Shown here: positions 38,518 to 47,627 of the stretch, piece after piece
Layout of the letters: each line of letters starts with the position of its first letter
Numbering within the stretch: position 1 is the stretch's first letter
Source: Granulibacter bethesdensis
Lineage (GTDB): Bacteria; Pseudomonadota; Alphaproteobacteria; Acetobacterales; Acetobacteraceae
Direction: 5' to 3'
Length of the DNA stretch: 64,000 nucleotides
NCBI RefSeq assembly: GCF_001889545.1
Contig: NZ_CP018194.1
Location: forward strand, 2,181,501 to 2,245,500
Translations under genes and position numbers: made by a program
The notes under the pieces: model-generated
The model's database searches: none
Told to the model about the DNA's origin: nothing
Seen by the model: only the letters and a program-made list of their open reading frames with translations

Positions 38518-39388
38518 TCCTTCCTGCCGCCTTCCACTGTTGCCATGAGACGGCGGCAATCATCATGCAGGCCAGCACTGCCACTTCCCAGGCAGGACGC
38601 GGGCCAAGCGTGGTGGTCATGCGCCATGCCGTCGCCAGATCGGGCGGCCAGTTTGCGCTCAGCACAAGACGCCAGTTCAAACCACGCACCAGACCATACC
38701 ATGCGGCTTCAAGCAGGGCTGTGGCCAGAATGGCCGCCAGAGACAGAATAATAACGCCCCACACGCCTCGATTCTGACGCGGCCATAAACGCCATGCCAT
38801 GAGCGCACAAAATATCCCGCCCCAGACAGCCTCCTGCGAGATGTCGACCTTGGCCTGAATAAAGCCATGCACCAGCGCCAGTATCACCAGCACATACACA
38901 GTACGATGCAGTTTTTTCCACCGCCGCCCCAGCCTGCGCATCCATGAATCCGTGGATGTCACCGCCAGCACGACAAGCCCGCACAGCGCCACCAAACCAA
39001 TCAGCAGATAAAAATGGCTGCCGATTTCAGAGAGGATCAACCAGATGCGTCCATTCTCATACGCCCCATACAGCGCCAGATGCAGCAGCGCATAACACGC
39101 CGTTCCCACCCCGATCATACGCCGCACAATCAACAGGCGGGGCCAGGATAGAGCCTCCCGCAAGGGGGTGATCGCCAGCGAGACCAGCAGGAAGCGGATA
39201 GTCCACCGCCCCGTCTCATGCAGAGCCGCCTTCAACGGCTCGGCCCCCAATTCCTGATAAAGGCCGTTCTTCAGCAGATGGGCTGCCGGATACAGCAGGA
39301 ACAGCAAGGCCATCAGGCGCAGTAAAGAAAAATGCCCGGCCCGGTCATGCCATGGCACCCAGCCTTGTCGGGGCATGTGTTCCGTCAC
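38510..39388 (-). CDS. msrQ: Heme-binding membrane subunit MsrQ (YedZ family)
   Basis: MsrQ passes quinone electrons to the periplasmic methionine sulfoxide reductase MsrP. The 292-aa protein has about six to eight membrane segments with the family's histidines (LLHLALYG, WKKLHRTVYV, LALVHGF). The start is GTG 39388, overlapping the lipoprotein stop (GTGA); ATG 39376 is an alternative. An MsrP gene is not in this window, so the partner must be elsewhere or different. Confidence 0.88.
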   Translation of the reverse strand: MTEHMPRQGWVPWHDRAGHFSLLRLMALLFLLYPAAHLLKNGLYQELGAEPLKAALHETGRWTIRFLLVSLAITPLREALSWPRLLIVRRMIGVGTACYALLHLALYGAYENGRIWLILSEIGSHFYLLIGLVALCGLVVLAVTSTDSWMRRLGRRWKKLHRTVYVLVILALVHGFIQAKVDISQEAVWGGIFCALMAWRLWPRQNRGVWGVIILSLAAILATALLEAAWYGLVRGLNWRLVLSANWPPDLATAWRMTTTLGPRPAWEVAVLACMMIAAVSWQQWKAAGRNG

Positions 39389-40017
39389 GGAGATGCCTTC
39401 AGCGCCTCCGGCGTGGTATGGGCATAAGAGGCAGGGATCGTGAACAGATCCGGGTCCAGCTTCTCCGTGGAAACGGAAACTGCCTGCGCCATGATCTGCT
39501 CCCCGATCCTCACTTGTAACAACATGCCATCACTGGTCATGCACATGGCGGCAGGCGCCGTCTTCGGTGTTGCGGTCTTGCCGTCTGCCGTGACGACCCA
39601 CTCTGTGCAGGGCAGGCCGTCGACGATGCGCGATCCCGCTTTTTCATACTGCATCTCAGGCGTGGAGGGGCCAGAGAGAGGGTCGATTTCCGGCATTTTC
39701 GACTTGCCAACCACCTGCGGCCTTGGGTCGGACGCCTCGATATCCAGCACTCCGTGGCGAAGCGGATCGACCAGCGCGATATGCATATCAGCCCGATTGA
39801 TCAGCATATAAAGCCCGCCCTGCGGCGGATCGATCCGCTGTATCTGGCGGGAGGCCAGCCAGCGCACACGCTCCGTGGTCATGGCCCCATCATGCTGTAT
39901 GCGATAGGTGATATCGGTATCATGTGCGCATTGCAGCACAGGCTGCTCACCCGCCTGCGCACAGGCTGCAAGCAGGCCAAGCGCCACAAACAGCGCCAGA
40001 AAAGTGCCGTATTTCAT
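39385..40017 (-). CDS. Lipoprotein of an exported paralogous family (210 aa)
   Basis: The signal peptide ends in a lipobox LLAAC, so the mature N-terminus is a lipidated Cys18. The rest is a small periplasmic-facing domain. Its pattern, a Cys in GLPCTEWVV, a second in AAMCMTSDGMLLQV and a C-terminal FTIPASY, recurs in the neighbour at 40014 and the gene at 51409, so the three are likely paralogues. Function unknown. It overlaps both neighbours by 4 bp. Confidence 0.8.
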   Translation of the reverse strand: MKYGTFLALFVALGLLAACAQAGEQPVLQCAHDTDITYRIQHDGAMTTERVRWLASRQIQRIDPPQGGLYMLINRADMHIALVDPLRHGVLDIEASDPRPQVVGKSKMPEIDPLSGPSTPEMQYEKAGSRIVDGLPCTEWVVTADGKTATPKTAPAAMCMTSDGMLLQVRIGEQIMAQAVSVSTEKLDPDLFTIPASYAHTTPEALKASP

Positions 40018-40724
40018 CGCCCGATCAAATTCCTCATTGTTTGCATGGCGCCACCCATCTGCAACGCCCCCTGCCCATTCCCGGAGAGCAGGCCCTGCAC
40101 CATGCCCGGCGGCAGATCCATTTTCTGATATCCGTCCGGAATCCTGAATAAAGCCTGCGGCTGCTGGGCATATTTCACGCTGGTTGCGTGCAGGCTGCCA
40201 GTGCGGCCGTCTGCATCCGTGCCCTCGCCGCTGAGCAGAATACCATCGTCACTGAGGCAGATCGTCCCCTGTCCCTGCCGGGATGTGACATGCCAGAGGG
40301 TGCAGGCAATGCCTGCGATCCGGCTGGTCCCGATGCGGGTGAAATTCTCGGTCGGGGAGAGCACCAGCGCACTGACCGGCGTGCCGGAAATGGCACTGGT
40401 GATGTAGATATTGATCTGGTTCAGCACCAGGGTCGCACGATCCTGCCGCAGATCAAGCAGCAGAAAGCCGGGCTGCCGGTCCGCCTCGACCCGCGCCTCT
40501 TTAAGTGTGCTCGAATAGAACAGCCTGCCCTGACGTGGCCGCCCGGTATCACCGGCTTTTGCACCAGTCAGGCTATAAACCACGGACACATCTTTCTGCG
40601 GCACCAGATGGGCGGGCTGATCGGCGAAGGCGGGGTGACTGGAGAATGGCATACCAGCCAGCAGTGCCAGGACACATAGACGGTGCGCCCTCATCCGATG
40701 CCGCTGCATGATGTCATGTGCCAT
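40014..40724 (-). CDS. Exported protein, second member of the paralogous family (236 aa)
   Basis: A signal peptide ends near AFA-DQ. The mature protein holds the same core as its neighbours: [30 protein letters not shown], then [14 protein letters not shown], with the two cysteines conserved. I choose ATG 40724 because AAAGGA sits seven bases upstream; longer starts lack this. The 11-bp overlap with aat and 4-bp overlap with the lipoprotein gene show a coupled operon. The C-terminal tail is Gly/Gln/Met-rich. Confidence 0.82.
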   Translation of the reverse strand: MAHDIMQRHRMRAHRLCVLALLAGMPFSSHPAFADQPAHLVPQKDVSVVYSLTGAKAGDTGRPRQGRLFYSSTLKEARVEADRQPGFLLLDLRQDRATLVLNQINIYITSAISGTPVSALVLSPTENFTRIGTSRIAGIACTLWHVTSRQGQGTICLSDDGILLSGEGTDADGRTGSLHATSVKYAQQPQALFRIPDGYQKMDLPPGMVQGLLSGNGQGALQMGGAMQTMRNLIGR

Positions 40725-41394
40725 GATCATTCCTTTCCTTGCCTGCCAATTCCCTGAACGCATGAACAAGCAAAGCGTGTGGCGGATTCGCGATCCAGTC
40801 TGCCCGGATATCTACGGAAGCCGCCAGTCGCTGCCTGTATGCTTCCCGGGGGATTTCCATGGCACCAAACTGTGTCAGATGCGTGGTGACAAACTGCGTA
40901 TCCAGCAGCCGGAACCCACCCAGCCGCAAACGTGCGACCAGATGTGTCAACGCAACCTTCGATGCATCACGCACCGTGCTGAACATGCTTTCACCGAAGA
41001 ACACTGCGCCCAGCACCATACCATACAGGCCACCCACCAGCTTTCCGTCCTGCCATGCCTCGACAGAGTGTGCATGACCGATCTGATGAAGATCGATGAA
41101 AAGCCGCTTGATTTCAGCGTTGATCCAGCTATCCATCCGCCCTTGGCGTGGTGCCGCACAGGCATGGATCACGGCGGGAAAATCACTGTCGATCCGCACC
41201 TCGAACCGGTCGGCAAGGACGGTGCGCAACAGACGGCGCGGAAGATGAAACCCGTCCAGCGGCAGAATACCGCGCTCTTCAGGGTCCAGCCAGTAAAGAC
41301 GCGCACCCTCCCGGGTTTCTGCCATGGGAAACAGACCTGCACGATAGGCCTGTAATATCAGCTCCGGAGTGATCTCGAAGGCGCGTCGCGACAT
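40714..41394 (-). CDS. aat: Leucyl/phenylalanyl-tRNA-protein transferase
   Basis: Aat adds Leu or Phe to proteins with N-terminal Lys or Arg, marking them for ClpAP degradation. The family motifs are clear: [47 protein letters not shown] and GESMFS. The length of 226 aa is normal. It starts 79 bp after accC and leads the overlapped run of exported protein, lipoprotein, msrQ and permease. Confidence 0.95.
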   Translation of the reverse strand: MSRRAFEITPELILQAYRAGLFPMAETREGARLYWLDPEERGILPLDGFHLPRRLLRTVLADRFEVRIDSDFPAVIHACAAPRQGRMDSWINAEIKRLFIDLHQIGHAHSVEAWQDGKLVGGLYGMVLGAVFFGESMFSTVRDASKVALTHLVARLRLGGFRLLDTQFVTTHLTQFGAMEIPREAYRQRLAASVDIRADWIANPPHALLVHAFRELAGKERNDHGT

Positions 41395-41473
41395 GCCTTC
41401 CTATCCTTCCGCGTTACCGCTCGGCAGATCCGGCCGGAAGGACAGTCTGGAAAAACCATCCTCCCGCTCCAGA

Positions 41474-42826
41474 TCAGGCTGCAGGAATCTGCGCCGCCAC
41501 AAATTTCTCCAGCCAGTGAATGGTGTATTCACCGGCCTGAAATTCCGGATCAGCCAGAACGCGCTGATGCAGCTCCGCTGTCGTGCTGATCCCCACCACA
41601 GCCATTTCCTCCAGCGCCCGGTTCATGCGCGCAATGGCTTCAGGACGGGTGGGAGCATGAACGATCAGCTTGGCAACCATGCTGTCATAGTAAGGTGGCA
41701 CCACATAGCCGCTGTACAGCGCGCTATCCACACGCACGCCCAGCCCGCCCGGCGCATGGAACGCCTCGATCCGGCCCGGTGTGGGCATGAAGGTCAGCGG
41801 ATCTTCCGCATTGATGCGGCATTCGATCGCATGACCCTGGAAGTGAATATCCGACTGCTCATAGCCGAGAGGCTCACCGGCAGCGATCCGAATCTGCTCC
41901 CGCACCAGATCGATGCCTGTGATGGCTTCCGTCACCGGATGCTCGACCTGCAAGCGGGTGTTCATCTCGATGAAAGCGAATTGTCCGTCCTGATACAAAA
42001 ACTCCAGCGTGCCCGCATTGCGGTAGCCGAGCTTGCGCAGGCCGGAGGTCACGACCTCGCCAATCCGATCACGTTCTTCCGCCGTCAGGGCCGGAGAACC
42101 AGCCTCTTCCAGCAGTTTCTGATGTCTGCGCTGAAGAGAGCAGTCACGCTCACCCAGATGCACGACATTGCCATGTGAATCGGCCAGAACCTGTAATTCG
42201 ATATGGCGCGGTTTATCGAGGTATTTTTCGATATAGACGGCATCATTGCCGAAAGCGGCAGCGGCTTCGGTACGGGCCAGACGCCACGCTTCGGCCAGTT
42301 CGCTTTCATCATGCGCGACTTTCATGCCACGCCCGCCGCCACCTGCCGCCGCCTTGATCAGAACCGGATATTTCACCCGATCCGCCACGGCGCGAGCTTC
42401 CTCCACATCCGACACGACGCCTGCCGAGCCCGGCACCAGCGGGACGTTGAGCGAGGCCATGGCGTGTTTGGCCTCGATCTTGTCGCCCATCATACGGATA
42501 TGGGACGGGCTGGGACCGATGAAGGTCAGGCCATGCGCCTCGACCATTTCAGCGAAATCCGCGTTTTCCGACAGGAAGCCATAACCGGGATGAATCGCAT
42601 CAGCGCCGGTGATGGTTGCCGCCCCGAGAATGGCGGCCGTATTCAGATAGCTGTCACGAGCGGCGGGCGGACCGATACAAACGCTCTCATCCGCCAGACG
42701 GACATGCATCGCATCGGCATCCGCGGTGGAATGCACGGCGACGGTCGGAATGCCAAGCTCACGGCAGGCGCGCTGGATTCTCAGCGCGATTTCACCGCGA
42801 TTGGCGATCAGGATTTTGTGGAACAT
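41474..42826 (-). CDS. accC: Acetyl-CoA carboxylase biotin carboxylase subunit
   Basis: AccC carboxylates the biotin on AccB, the first half-step of malonyl-CoA synthesis. It begins [17 protein letters not shown], has the ATP-grasp stretch [13 protein letters not shown] and the catalytic [14 protein letters not shown] motif. I use ATG 42826 (450 aa), ten bases after the accB stop; a TTG six codons upstream is an alternative that would overlap accB. Confidence 0.96.
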   Translation of the reverse strand: MFHKILIANRGEIALRIQRACRELGIPTVAVHSTADADAMHVRLADESVCIGPPAARDSYLNTAAILGAATITGADAIHPGYGFLSENADFAEMVEAHGLTFIGPSPSHIRMMGDKIEAKHAMASLNVPLVPGSAGVVSDVEEARAVADRVKYPVLIKAAAGGGGRGMKVAHDESELAEAWRLARTEAAAAFGNDAVYIEKYLDKPRHIELQVLADSHGNVVHLGERDCSLQRRHQKLLEEAGSPALTAEERDRIGEVVTSGLRKLGYRNAGTLEFLYQDGQFAFIEMNTRLQVEHPVTEAITGIDLVREQIRIAAGEPLGYEQSDIHFQGHAIECRINAEDPLTFMPTPGRIEAFHAPGGLGVRVDSALYSGYVVPPYYDSMVAKLIVHAPTRPEAIARMNRALEEMAVVGISTTAELHQRVLADPEFQAGEYTIHWLEKFVAAQIPAA

Positions 42827-42836
42827 CCCGCCCCGG

Positions 42837-43322
42837 TCACTCAATGATCACAAGCGGCTCGCCATACTCGACCGGCGCGCCATTGCCGACGAGAATTTTC
42901 GAGACCGTGCCCGCTTTCGCGGCCTTGATCTGATTGAAAGTCTTCATCGCCTCGATCAGCAACAGCGTCTGCCCGGCCGTCACCGGCTGACCGACAGAAA
43001 CGAAAGAAGGCGCGCCCGGCTCAGGACACAGATAGGCAATGCCGACCATGGGGCTGAGCACCGCACCGGGGTGCTTTGCATCATCCACGGCGGGGGCAGA
43101 TACCTGTGCCACAGGATCAGCCTGCACCTGCGGGGCCGGAGCCGCCGCCACAGCAGGCGCCGCCATGGCAGGCGCACCCCCGACATAAGTGACGGGGGCT
43201 GGGGTCCGCGCAACACGGATACGGCTTTCGTTATCGATGATCTCGATTTCCGTCAGGCCTGTATCCGCAAGGATTGTCGCCAGGGTGCGGATGGCCTCCG
43301 CGTCGAACAGAACGCGGCTCAT
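42837..43322 (-). CDS. accB: Acetyl-CoA carboxylase biotin carboxyl carrier protein
   Basis: AccB carries the biotin between AccC and the carboxyltransferase. The biotinylated lysine is K127 in IEAMKTFN. An Ala/Pro-rich linker spans residues about 41-82 between the N-terminal helix and the biotinyl domain. The length of 161 aa is normal. It overlaps aroQ by 4 bp (ATGA). Confidence 0.96.
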   Translation of the reverse strand: MSRVLFDAEAIRTLATILADTGLTEIEIIDNESRIRVARTPAPVTYVGGAPAMAAPAVAAAPAPQVQADPVAQVSAPAVDDAKHPGAVLSPMVGIAYLCPEPGAPSFVSVGQPVTAGQTLLLIEAMKTFNQIKAAKAGTVSKILVGNGAPVEYGEPLVIIE

Positions 43323-43834
43323 GCGCCCTCTTCTCCTTCATAAGGGTGAAAAGCTTGATCCCGATCAGAATGATCATCGGGCAGATCAGTCTGTTCGTCC
43401 AGCAGGTCCGCCATGGCACGCAACGCCAGGGCATATCCGCGCACGCCGAGACCGCAGATGATTCCGTCAGCCGCCTGGCTGACGTAAGACCGGCGGCGGA
43501 AAGTCTCGCGCCGGTGAATATTACTGATATGCACTTCAACCACCGGCAGATCCACCGACAGCAGTGCATCCATCAGAGCCACCGAGGTATGGGTATAGCC
43601 AGCCGGGTTGATGACGATGCCGGCGGCACGACCGCGGCATTCCTGTACCCAGGAAATCAGCTCACCCTCACCATTGGTCTGCCTGAAATCGACGGCAAGC
43701 CCAAGCTCCTCCGCCGTTTCGGCGCACAGCGCCTCAACATCGTCGAGCGTCACGGAGCCATACATCTCCGGCTGACGCACGCCGAGCATATTCAGATTCG
43801 GACCGTTCAGGACGGCAATCAAAGGTCTGGTCAT
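43319..43834 (-). CDS. aroQ: Type II 3-dehydroquinate dehydratase
   Basis: AroQ makes 3-dehydroshikimate in the shikimate pathway. The active-site motifs are [17 protein letters not shown], with the catalytic Tyr, [13 protein letters not shown] and [11 protein letters not shown] with the catalytic His. I use ATG 43834 (171 aa); a GTG seven codons upstream is possible. The C-terminus has an acidic tail ([13 protein letters not shown]). It heads the aroQ-accB-accC operon. Confidence 0.95.
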   Translation of the reverse strand: MTRPLIAVLNGPNLNMLGVRQPEMYGSVTLDDVEALCAETAEELGLAVDFRQTNGEGELISWVQECRGRAAGIVINPAGYTHTSVALMDALLSVDLPVVEVHISNIHRRETFRRRSYVSQAADGIICGLGVRGYALALRAMADLLDEQTDLPDDHSDRDQAFHPYEGEEGA

Positions 43835-43979
43835 CAGCGGGGCGTTAGCATGCACAGACGAGAACGTCCAATCTGTTTCATGAACTCAGCCTTTCGGTGG
43901 TTCCGGCTTGCGTAGCGTGAGGCCTCTCCCCATAGTCCATCCCATGTCCACCCCGACCATATCCCATTCTGAAACGCCC

Positions 43980-44192
43980 ATGACAGCTGGCGCTTTCATC
44001 ACCGTCAATGGCCTGCCGCATGCCCTGCGACGCCCGACCACTGTCGCGGCATTGCTGGAAGAAATCGGGCTGGACCGGGTAAAAATCGCGGTGGAGCGCA
44101 ATGAAAGCATCATACCGCGCTCCCTCTATGAACAAACCCTGCTGGATGCTGGCGACGTACTGGAAATCGTTCATTTCATCGGCGGCGGCTAA
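43980..44192 (+). CDS. thiS: Sulfur carrier protein ThiS
   Basis: ThiS carries sulfur as a C-terminal thiocarboxylate for thiazole formation. The 70-aa protein has the ubiquitin-like fold pattern and ends FIGGG with the needed Gly-Gly. I use ATG 43980 (MTAGAFITVNG); ATG 43944 would add twelve residues. It precedes thiG by 68 bp. I see no TPP riboswitch upstream. Confidence 0.9.
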   Translation: MTAGAFITVNGLPHALRRPTTVAALLEEIGLDRVKIAVERNESIIPRSLYEQTLLDAGDVLEIVHFIGGG

Positions 44193-44260
44193 GCCAGGCA
44201 GGCTGGTTTGCGCGGCCTTTTTGATCAGGCGTGTTACTCAACACGGAATCAGGATATATC

Positions 44261-45094
44261 ATGACGACGGTTTCACCGACACACGGCCCCGGCTTTGCCG
44301 CATCAGGTGTGGAGGCCGGGGGCGATGATCGCTGGAGCGTCGCCGGACGACATTTCACATCCCGCCTGATCGTCGGCACCGGCCGCTACAAGGATCTGCC
44401 GGAAACTGCCGCCGCCATTGCCGCATCGGGGGCCGAGATCGTCACCGTCGCTGTCAGGCGTGTGAACCTGTCCGATCCCTCCGCACCGATGCTGCAGGAT
44501 TACGTCAGCCCGCGTGATTATACCTATCTGCCCAACACCGCAGGCTGCCATACGGCGAAAGACGCAGTGAGAACCCTGCGTCTGGCCCGAGAGGCAGGCG
44601 GCTGGAATCTGGTGAAACTGGAAGTCCTGGGGCCACCACCGCATCTCTATCCCGATATGGCCGCAACCATGGAAGCCGCCGCCGCCCTGATTGAGGACGG
44701 ATTCGAGGTCATGGTCTATTGCGCCGACGATCCTGTCGCCGCGAAACGGCTGGAGGACATGGGCTGTGTGGCGATCATGCCGCTCGGCGCACCGATCGGC
44801 TCGGGGCTGGGATTACAGAATCCGGCCATGCTGTCCCTGATCATCGAACAGGCGAAAGTACCGGTGCTGGTGGATGCGGGAATCGGCACCGCCAGCGATG
44901 CCGCCGTGGCCATGCAGATCGGCTGTGACGCAGTTTTGCTGAACAGCGCCATCGCTCATGCCGGAAATCCGATTCTCATGGCACAGGCCATGAAGCATGC
45001 CGTGCAGGCAGGACGTCTGGCCTATCTGGCGGGACGCATGCCCCGCCGGATGGGGGCGGATCCGTCCTCTCCCCTGACCGGGCTGATTTCCTGA
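44261..45094 (+). CDS. thiG: Thiazole synthase ThiG
   Basis: ThiG builds the thiazole phosphate ring of thiamine from DXP, an imine and sulfur from ThiS. The 277-aa protein has [12 protein letters not shown], the Schiff-base lysine in LVKLEVLG, and [18 protein letters not shown] 44261 has AGGA upstream at a good distance. The N-terminal 30 residues are longer than in many ThiG and probably flexible. Confidence 0.95.
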   Translation: MTTVSPTHGPGFAASGVEAGGDDRWSVAGRHFTSRLIVGTGRYKDLPETAAAIAASGAEIVTVAVRRVNLSDPSAPMLQDYVSPRDYTYLPNTAGCHTAKDAVRTLRLAREAGGWNLVKLEVLGPPPHLYPDMAATMEAAAALIEDGFEVMVYCADDPVAAKRLEDMGCVAIMPLGAPIGSGLGLQNPAMLSLIIEQAKVPVLVDAGIGTASDAAVAMQIGCDAVLLNSAIAHAGNPILMAQAMKHAVQAGRLAYLAGRMPRRMGADPSSPLTGLIS

Positions 45095-45123
45095 ACCGGA
45101 GAAACCAGTCAGGCCAGTTGTGA

Positions 45124-45144
45124 AGAGGCCGCTATTCGGCCTCT
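45124..45144. terminator. Hairpin after thiG, overlapping the convergent gene end
   Basis: AGAGGCCG-CTATT-CGGCCTCT is a perfect 8-bp hairpin 29 bp after the thiG stop; it overlaps the last codons of the convergent DUF3297 gene. No long T run follows on either strand. Confidence 0.5.
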
Positions 45145-45386
45145 GTCTCTGCCTCACGGATGTAAGGCTCCACCTTACCTTGCAGCTTGATGGTCATCGG
45201 ATGGCCCTTGCGGTCCAGCGCCTTGCCAACGATCACACGCACCCAGCCTTCGCTGACGCAGTATTCATCGACATTGTTTTTTTCTTCGCCGTTGAACCGG
45301 ATACCGACACCGCGTTCGAGCAAAGGGGCGTTGAAATAGGGACTCTCCGGATTGGTGGACAGCCGGTCGGGAAGGGTATCGGCCAT
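45132..45386 (-). CDS. DUF3297 family protein
   Basis: An 84-aa soluble protein of a conserved proteobacterial family with no known role. The hallmark stretches LPDRLSTNPESPYF, GIRFNGEEKNNVDEYC and SEGWVRVIVGKALDRKG are clear. I use ATG 45386 (MADTLPDRL) with GGAG nine bases upstream; an upstream ATG in frame would add seven residues. Confidence 0.9.
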   Translation of the reverse strand: MADTLPDRLSTNPESPYFNAPLLERGVGIRFNGEEKNNVDEYCVSEGWVRVIVGKALDRKGHPMTIKLQGKVEPYIREAETEAE

Positions 45387-45497
45387 GAGAGGCAGCTCCA
45401 TCGTCATAGATCAATCCGCCTCATAGCGGATTGATCGACATCCCCACAAATGGTGCCCGCAGCGCTCACCACCAAAAACCGACCATCACGAAGCTGA

Positions 45498-45791
45498 TCA
45501 GTGCAGTCCGTAATAAGTGGGATGACCATGAAACTGCCCCATATGCAGATGTTTGAGGCAGGCTTTGTAATCTGCATGGCTCAACGCCTTGGCATCACAA
45601 TGGTCAGGCTCCGCAGGCACCGTATTGGCAGCGGCGGAATCCGGAGCCGCAGAAGGCGTGGGCGTAACCACATTGGCCACCGGCGCTTTCTCCGGCGGTG
45701 GAGGTGTCGGAGCAGCCGAACCTTCCTTGGGTGCAGGTGCTGAGCAGGCAGCCAGAATGAATGCCAGAACGATGGAAACAGGATAGCGCAC
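45498..45791 (-). CDS. Small proline-rich lipoprotein
   Basis: A 97-aa protein with a signal peptide ending in the lipobox LAAC, giving lipidated Cys16, then a Pro/Ala-rich low-complexity linker (PTPPPPEKAP, TPTPSAAP) and a short C-terminal region with two cysteines and several histidines (HLHMGQFHGHPTYYGLH). The His-rich end could bind metal. I do not recognise a family. Confidence 0.7.
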   Translation of the reverse strand: MRYPVSIVLAFILAACSAPAPKEGSAAPTPPPPEKAPVANVVTPTPSAAPDSAAANTVPAEPDHCDAKALSHADYKACLKHLHMGQFHGHPTYYGLH

Positions 45792-45934
45792 GCTTCAATT
45801 CTCCCTTTGCGCCTATTTGCGCTCCAAAACGTTACGGTAACGCTTCAGTATTGGGAAGGTTCACAGCTGCGGTTAGCAAACAACCCCCATGCGCCATCAT
45901 GACAGCGGGGCTTTCTGACCGGGGAAAAGGGAAA

Positions 45935-46011
45935 TGGCGGACCCGGCGCGATTCGAACGCGCGACCTTCGCCTTCGGAGGGCGACACTCTATCCAGCTGA
46001 GCTACGGGTCC
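45935..46011 (-). tRNA. tRNA-Arg (CCG anticodon)
   Basis: The minus strand folds into a full cloverleaf with acceptor GGACCCG / CGGGTCC, anticodon stem TCGCC/GGCGA and loop CTCCGAA, giving anticodon CCG. The T arm loop is TTCGAAT and CCA is encoded. Confidence 0.95.
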
Positions 46012-46087
46012 AGCGCGCCTTCAATACCCTGCGCGGACTTCGAAGACAACCTTCTCTCAACTCCTCATGCTGCAAAACCCGGAAATG

Positions 46088-47173
46088 TCATCTGCCTTGC
46101 GCTGCACGCAACCGGGCTATTGCGTCGTGGTCCGCCCCTGATGGCAGAGGAATGTCGTTTCTTCCGCCGGCAATCCCCATCATCCATGCGATCACATCCT
46201 GCATGGGAAGGTCCCGCCGCTGATCACGGAGCAGCAGGTGGTAGCCATCCGGGTAATAGGCAAAGCGTACCTCTACGTTATCGTCTGCTCCCCTCTCTCT
46301 TGCCAGAGCCGCCCAGGCGGTATGCATGGCGCGTTTCGGCACCAGTTCATCATGGGCGCCATACAGAAACAGGGCCGGTCCCTTTACATACGGTGCCGAT
46401 TCCAGCGCCTGATCCATCAGATCGACCACACCGCCAATGACATCGACGCGCGTTTTATGAATCGTCAGTGGATCATGCCCCAGCCGGATCAGCGCGATTC
46501 TGTTATCGCTTGCCTTGACCCGCACAGGACCGGGACCAAGCCGAGCCCCCGGAATTGTATGCAGCGCCAACCAGAGCGTGCTGCGCAGCGCGATATTCAT
46601 TTTGCTACGCCCCCACAAAGCGGGGGCGGACAGGATATAGCCGTCAACTGCCGGCGCATCATGCAGGGTTGCAGTCAGCATCAGCACCGCACCACCCATG
46701 CTCTCGCCCATCGCAAAAATCCGGCTGTGCGGATAACGCTGACGCAGCAGACGCAGCATGGCGGCGGCATCTCGCGCCATAGCCTCCCCGCCCGACCAGT
46801 AACCGCGGGATGGCGATGCACCAAAGCCGCGCTGATCCGGCGCGATGACGGCAATACCCGCTGCCGCCAGAACGGGAGCGGGATACTCCCATGCATCACG
46901 GGAGTCGTTCATTCCATGCAGGGCCAGCACCACGGCCCAGGGACCATCTTTCGGCATATCGGCCGGCATCCATGCGCGATATGGCAATGCCGTTCCATCT
47001 GCCAGCCTGAACAGACCGGACGCAGGAACCAGAGCATTCAACTTTGTAAAAGGCGCCTGCATGACCGCTTGACCCGGTTCATTGTCCCCCGTCATGGATG
47101 CAGCAACCCGTGGAGACCCCGGCGGCATGAGGCGGGATGCACAGGCGCAGGGGAGCAGTGACATCCATATCAT
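46088..47173 (-). CDS. Alpha/beta hydrolase, monoacylglycerol-lipase-like, probable lipoprotein or exported
   Basis: A lipase-like protein of about 361 aa. It has LALHGMNDSRDAWEY, DQRGFGASPSRG, the nucleophile elbow GESMGGAVL, the acid in YGAHDELVPK and the catalytic His in DGYHLLLRD. The frame is open far upstream, but only the part from about ATG 47173 is plausible. There the sequence MIWMSLLPCACASRL resembles a short lipoprotein signal; a TTG about 11 codons upstream may give a fuller signal. The start is uncertain. Confidence 0.82.
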   Translation of the reverse strand: MIWMSLLPCACASRLMPPGSPRVAASMTGDNEPGQAVMQAPFTKLNALVPASGLFRLADGTALPYRAWMPADMPKDGPWAVVLALHGMNDSRDAWEYPAPVLAAAGIAVIAPDQRGFGASPSRGYWSGGEAMARDAAAMLRLLRQRYPHSRIFAMGESMGGAVLMLTATLHDAPAVDGYILSAPALWGRSKMNIALRSTLWLALHTIPGARLGPGPVRVKASDNRIALIRLGHDPLTIHKTRVDVIGGVVDLMDQALESAPYVKGPALFLYGAHDELVPKRAMHTAWAALARERGADDNVEVRFAYYPDGYHLLLRDQRRDLPMQDVIAWMMGIAGGRNDIPLPSGADHDAIARLRAAQGR

Positions 47174-47347
47174 CAGCCAGCGCAATACACAGGAACAGGA
47201 AGTCAAGGGATGGCCTCGGACCGGAAATAACCAGATGACAGGCTCCGGGGAAACGGAGACGGTTGAACGAACCGTCCGCATGGCTATCATCCCCACACTG
47301 CCTCTGCCAGATGCCCGGCACAGGCGAGGCTCTACGGAGGATGCACC

Positions 47348-47605
47348 ATGACCACACAGCCCACCGACCATGCCTCCGTCCCGGCGGAAAGGAGGGAACC
47401 AACCCCGGTGGCTCCTGCCGGGCTGAATGCTCCGGTCAGTGAAACCATTCTGGTCGACAGCCGCGTCGTCTCCTGCGATGGCGGGAATGCACCGCTGGGG
47501 CATCCCCGCGTGTGGCTGAGGATCGTCGGGCAACGGGTCATGTGCCCTTATTGCTCCCGCCTCTATGTGCTGGCGGCCGACGCCCCTGCCGTAGCGGCCC
47601 ACTGA
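47348..47605 (+). CDS. CHCC-type zinc-finger domain protein
   Basis: An 85-aa protein whose second half has the zinc pattern VSCDGG..LGHPRVWL..MCPYCSRLY, that is one Cys, one His, then CxxC. This matches the NDUFS6-like zinc-finger proteins of alphaproteobacteria. The start ATG 47348 has GGAGG at a good distance. It is 22 bp upstream of polA on the same strand. Confidence 0.87.
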   Translation: MTTQPTDHASVPAERREPTPVAPAGLNAPVSETILVDSRVVSCDGGNAPLGHPRVWLRIVGQRVMCPYCSRLYVLAADAPAVAAH

Positions 47606-47627
47606 CGCCTGAGCTGACCATTTTTCC

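Noticed and set aside
41404-41442. Possible terminator between accC and aat
   Set aside because: The 8-bp arms TCCTTCCG / CGGAAGGA enclose a loop of more than 20 bases and no T run follows, so evidence is too weak.
43835-43979. Possible TPP riboswitch before thiS
   Set aside because: I looked for the conserved CTGAGA and ACCTGATCTGGATAAT-type blocks and found neither.
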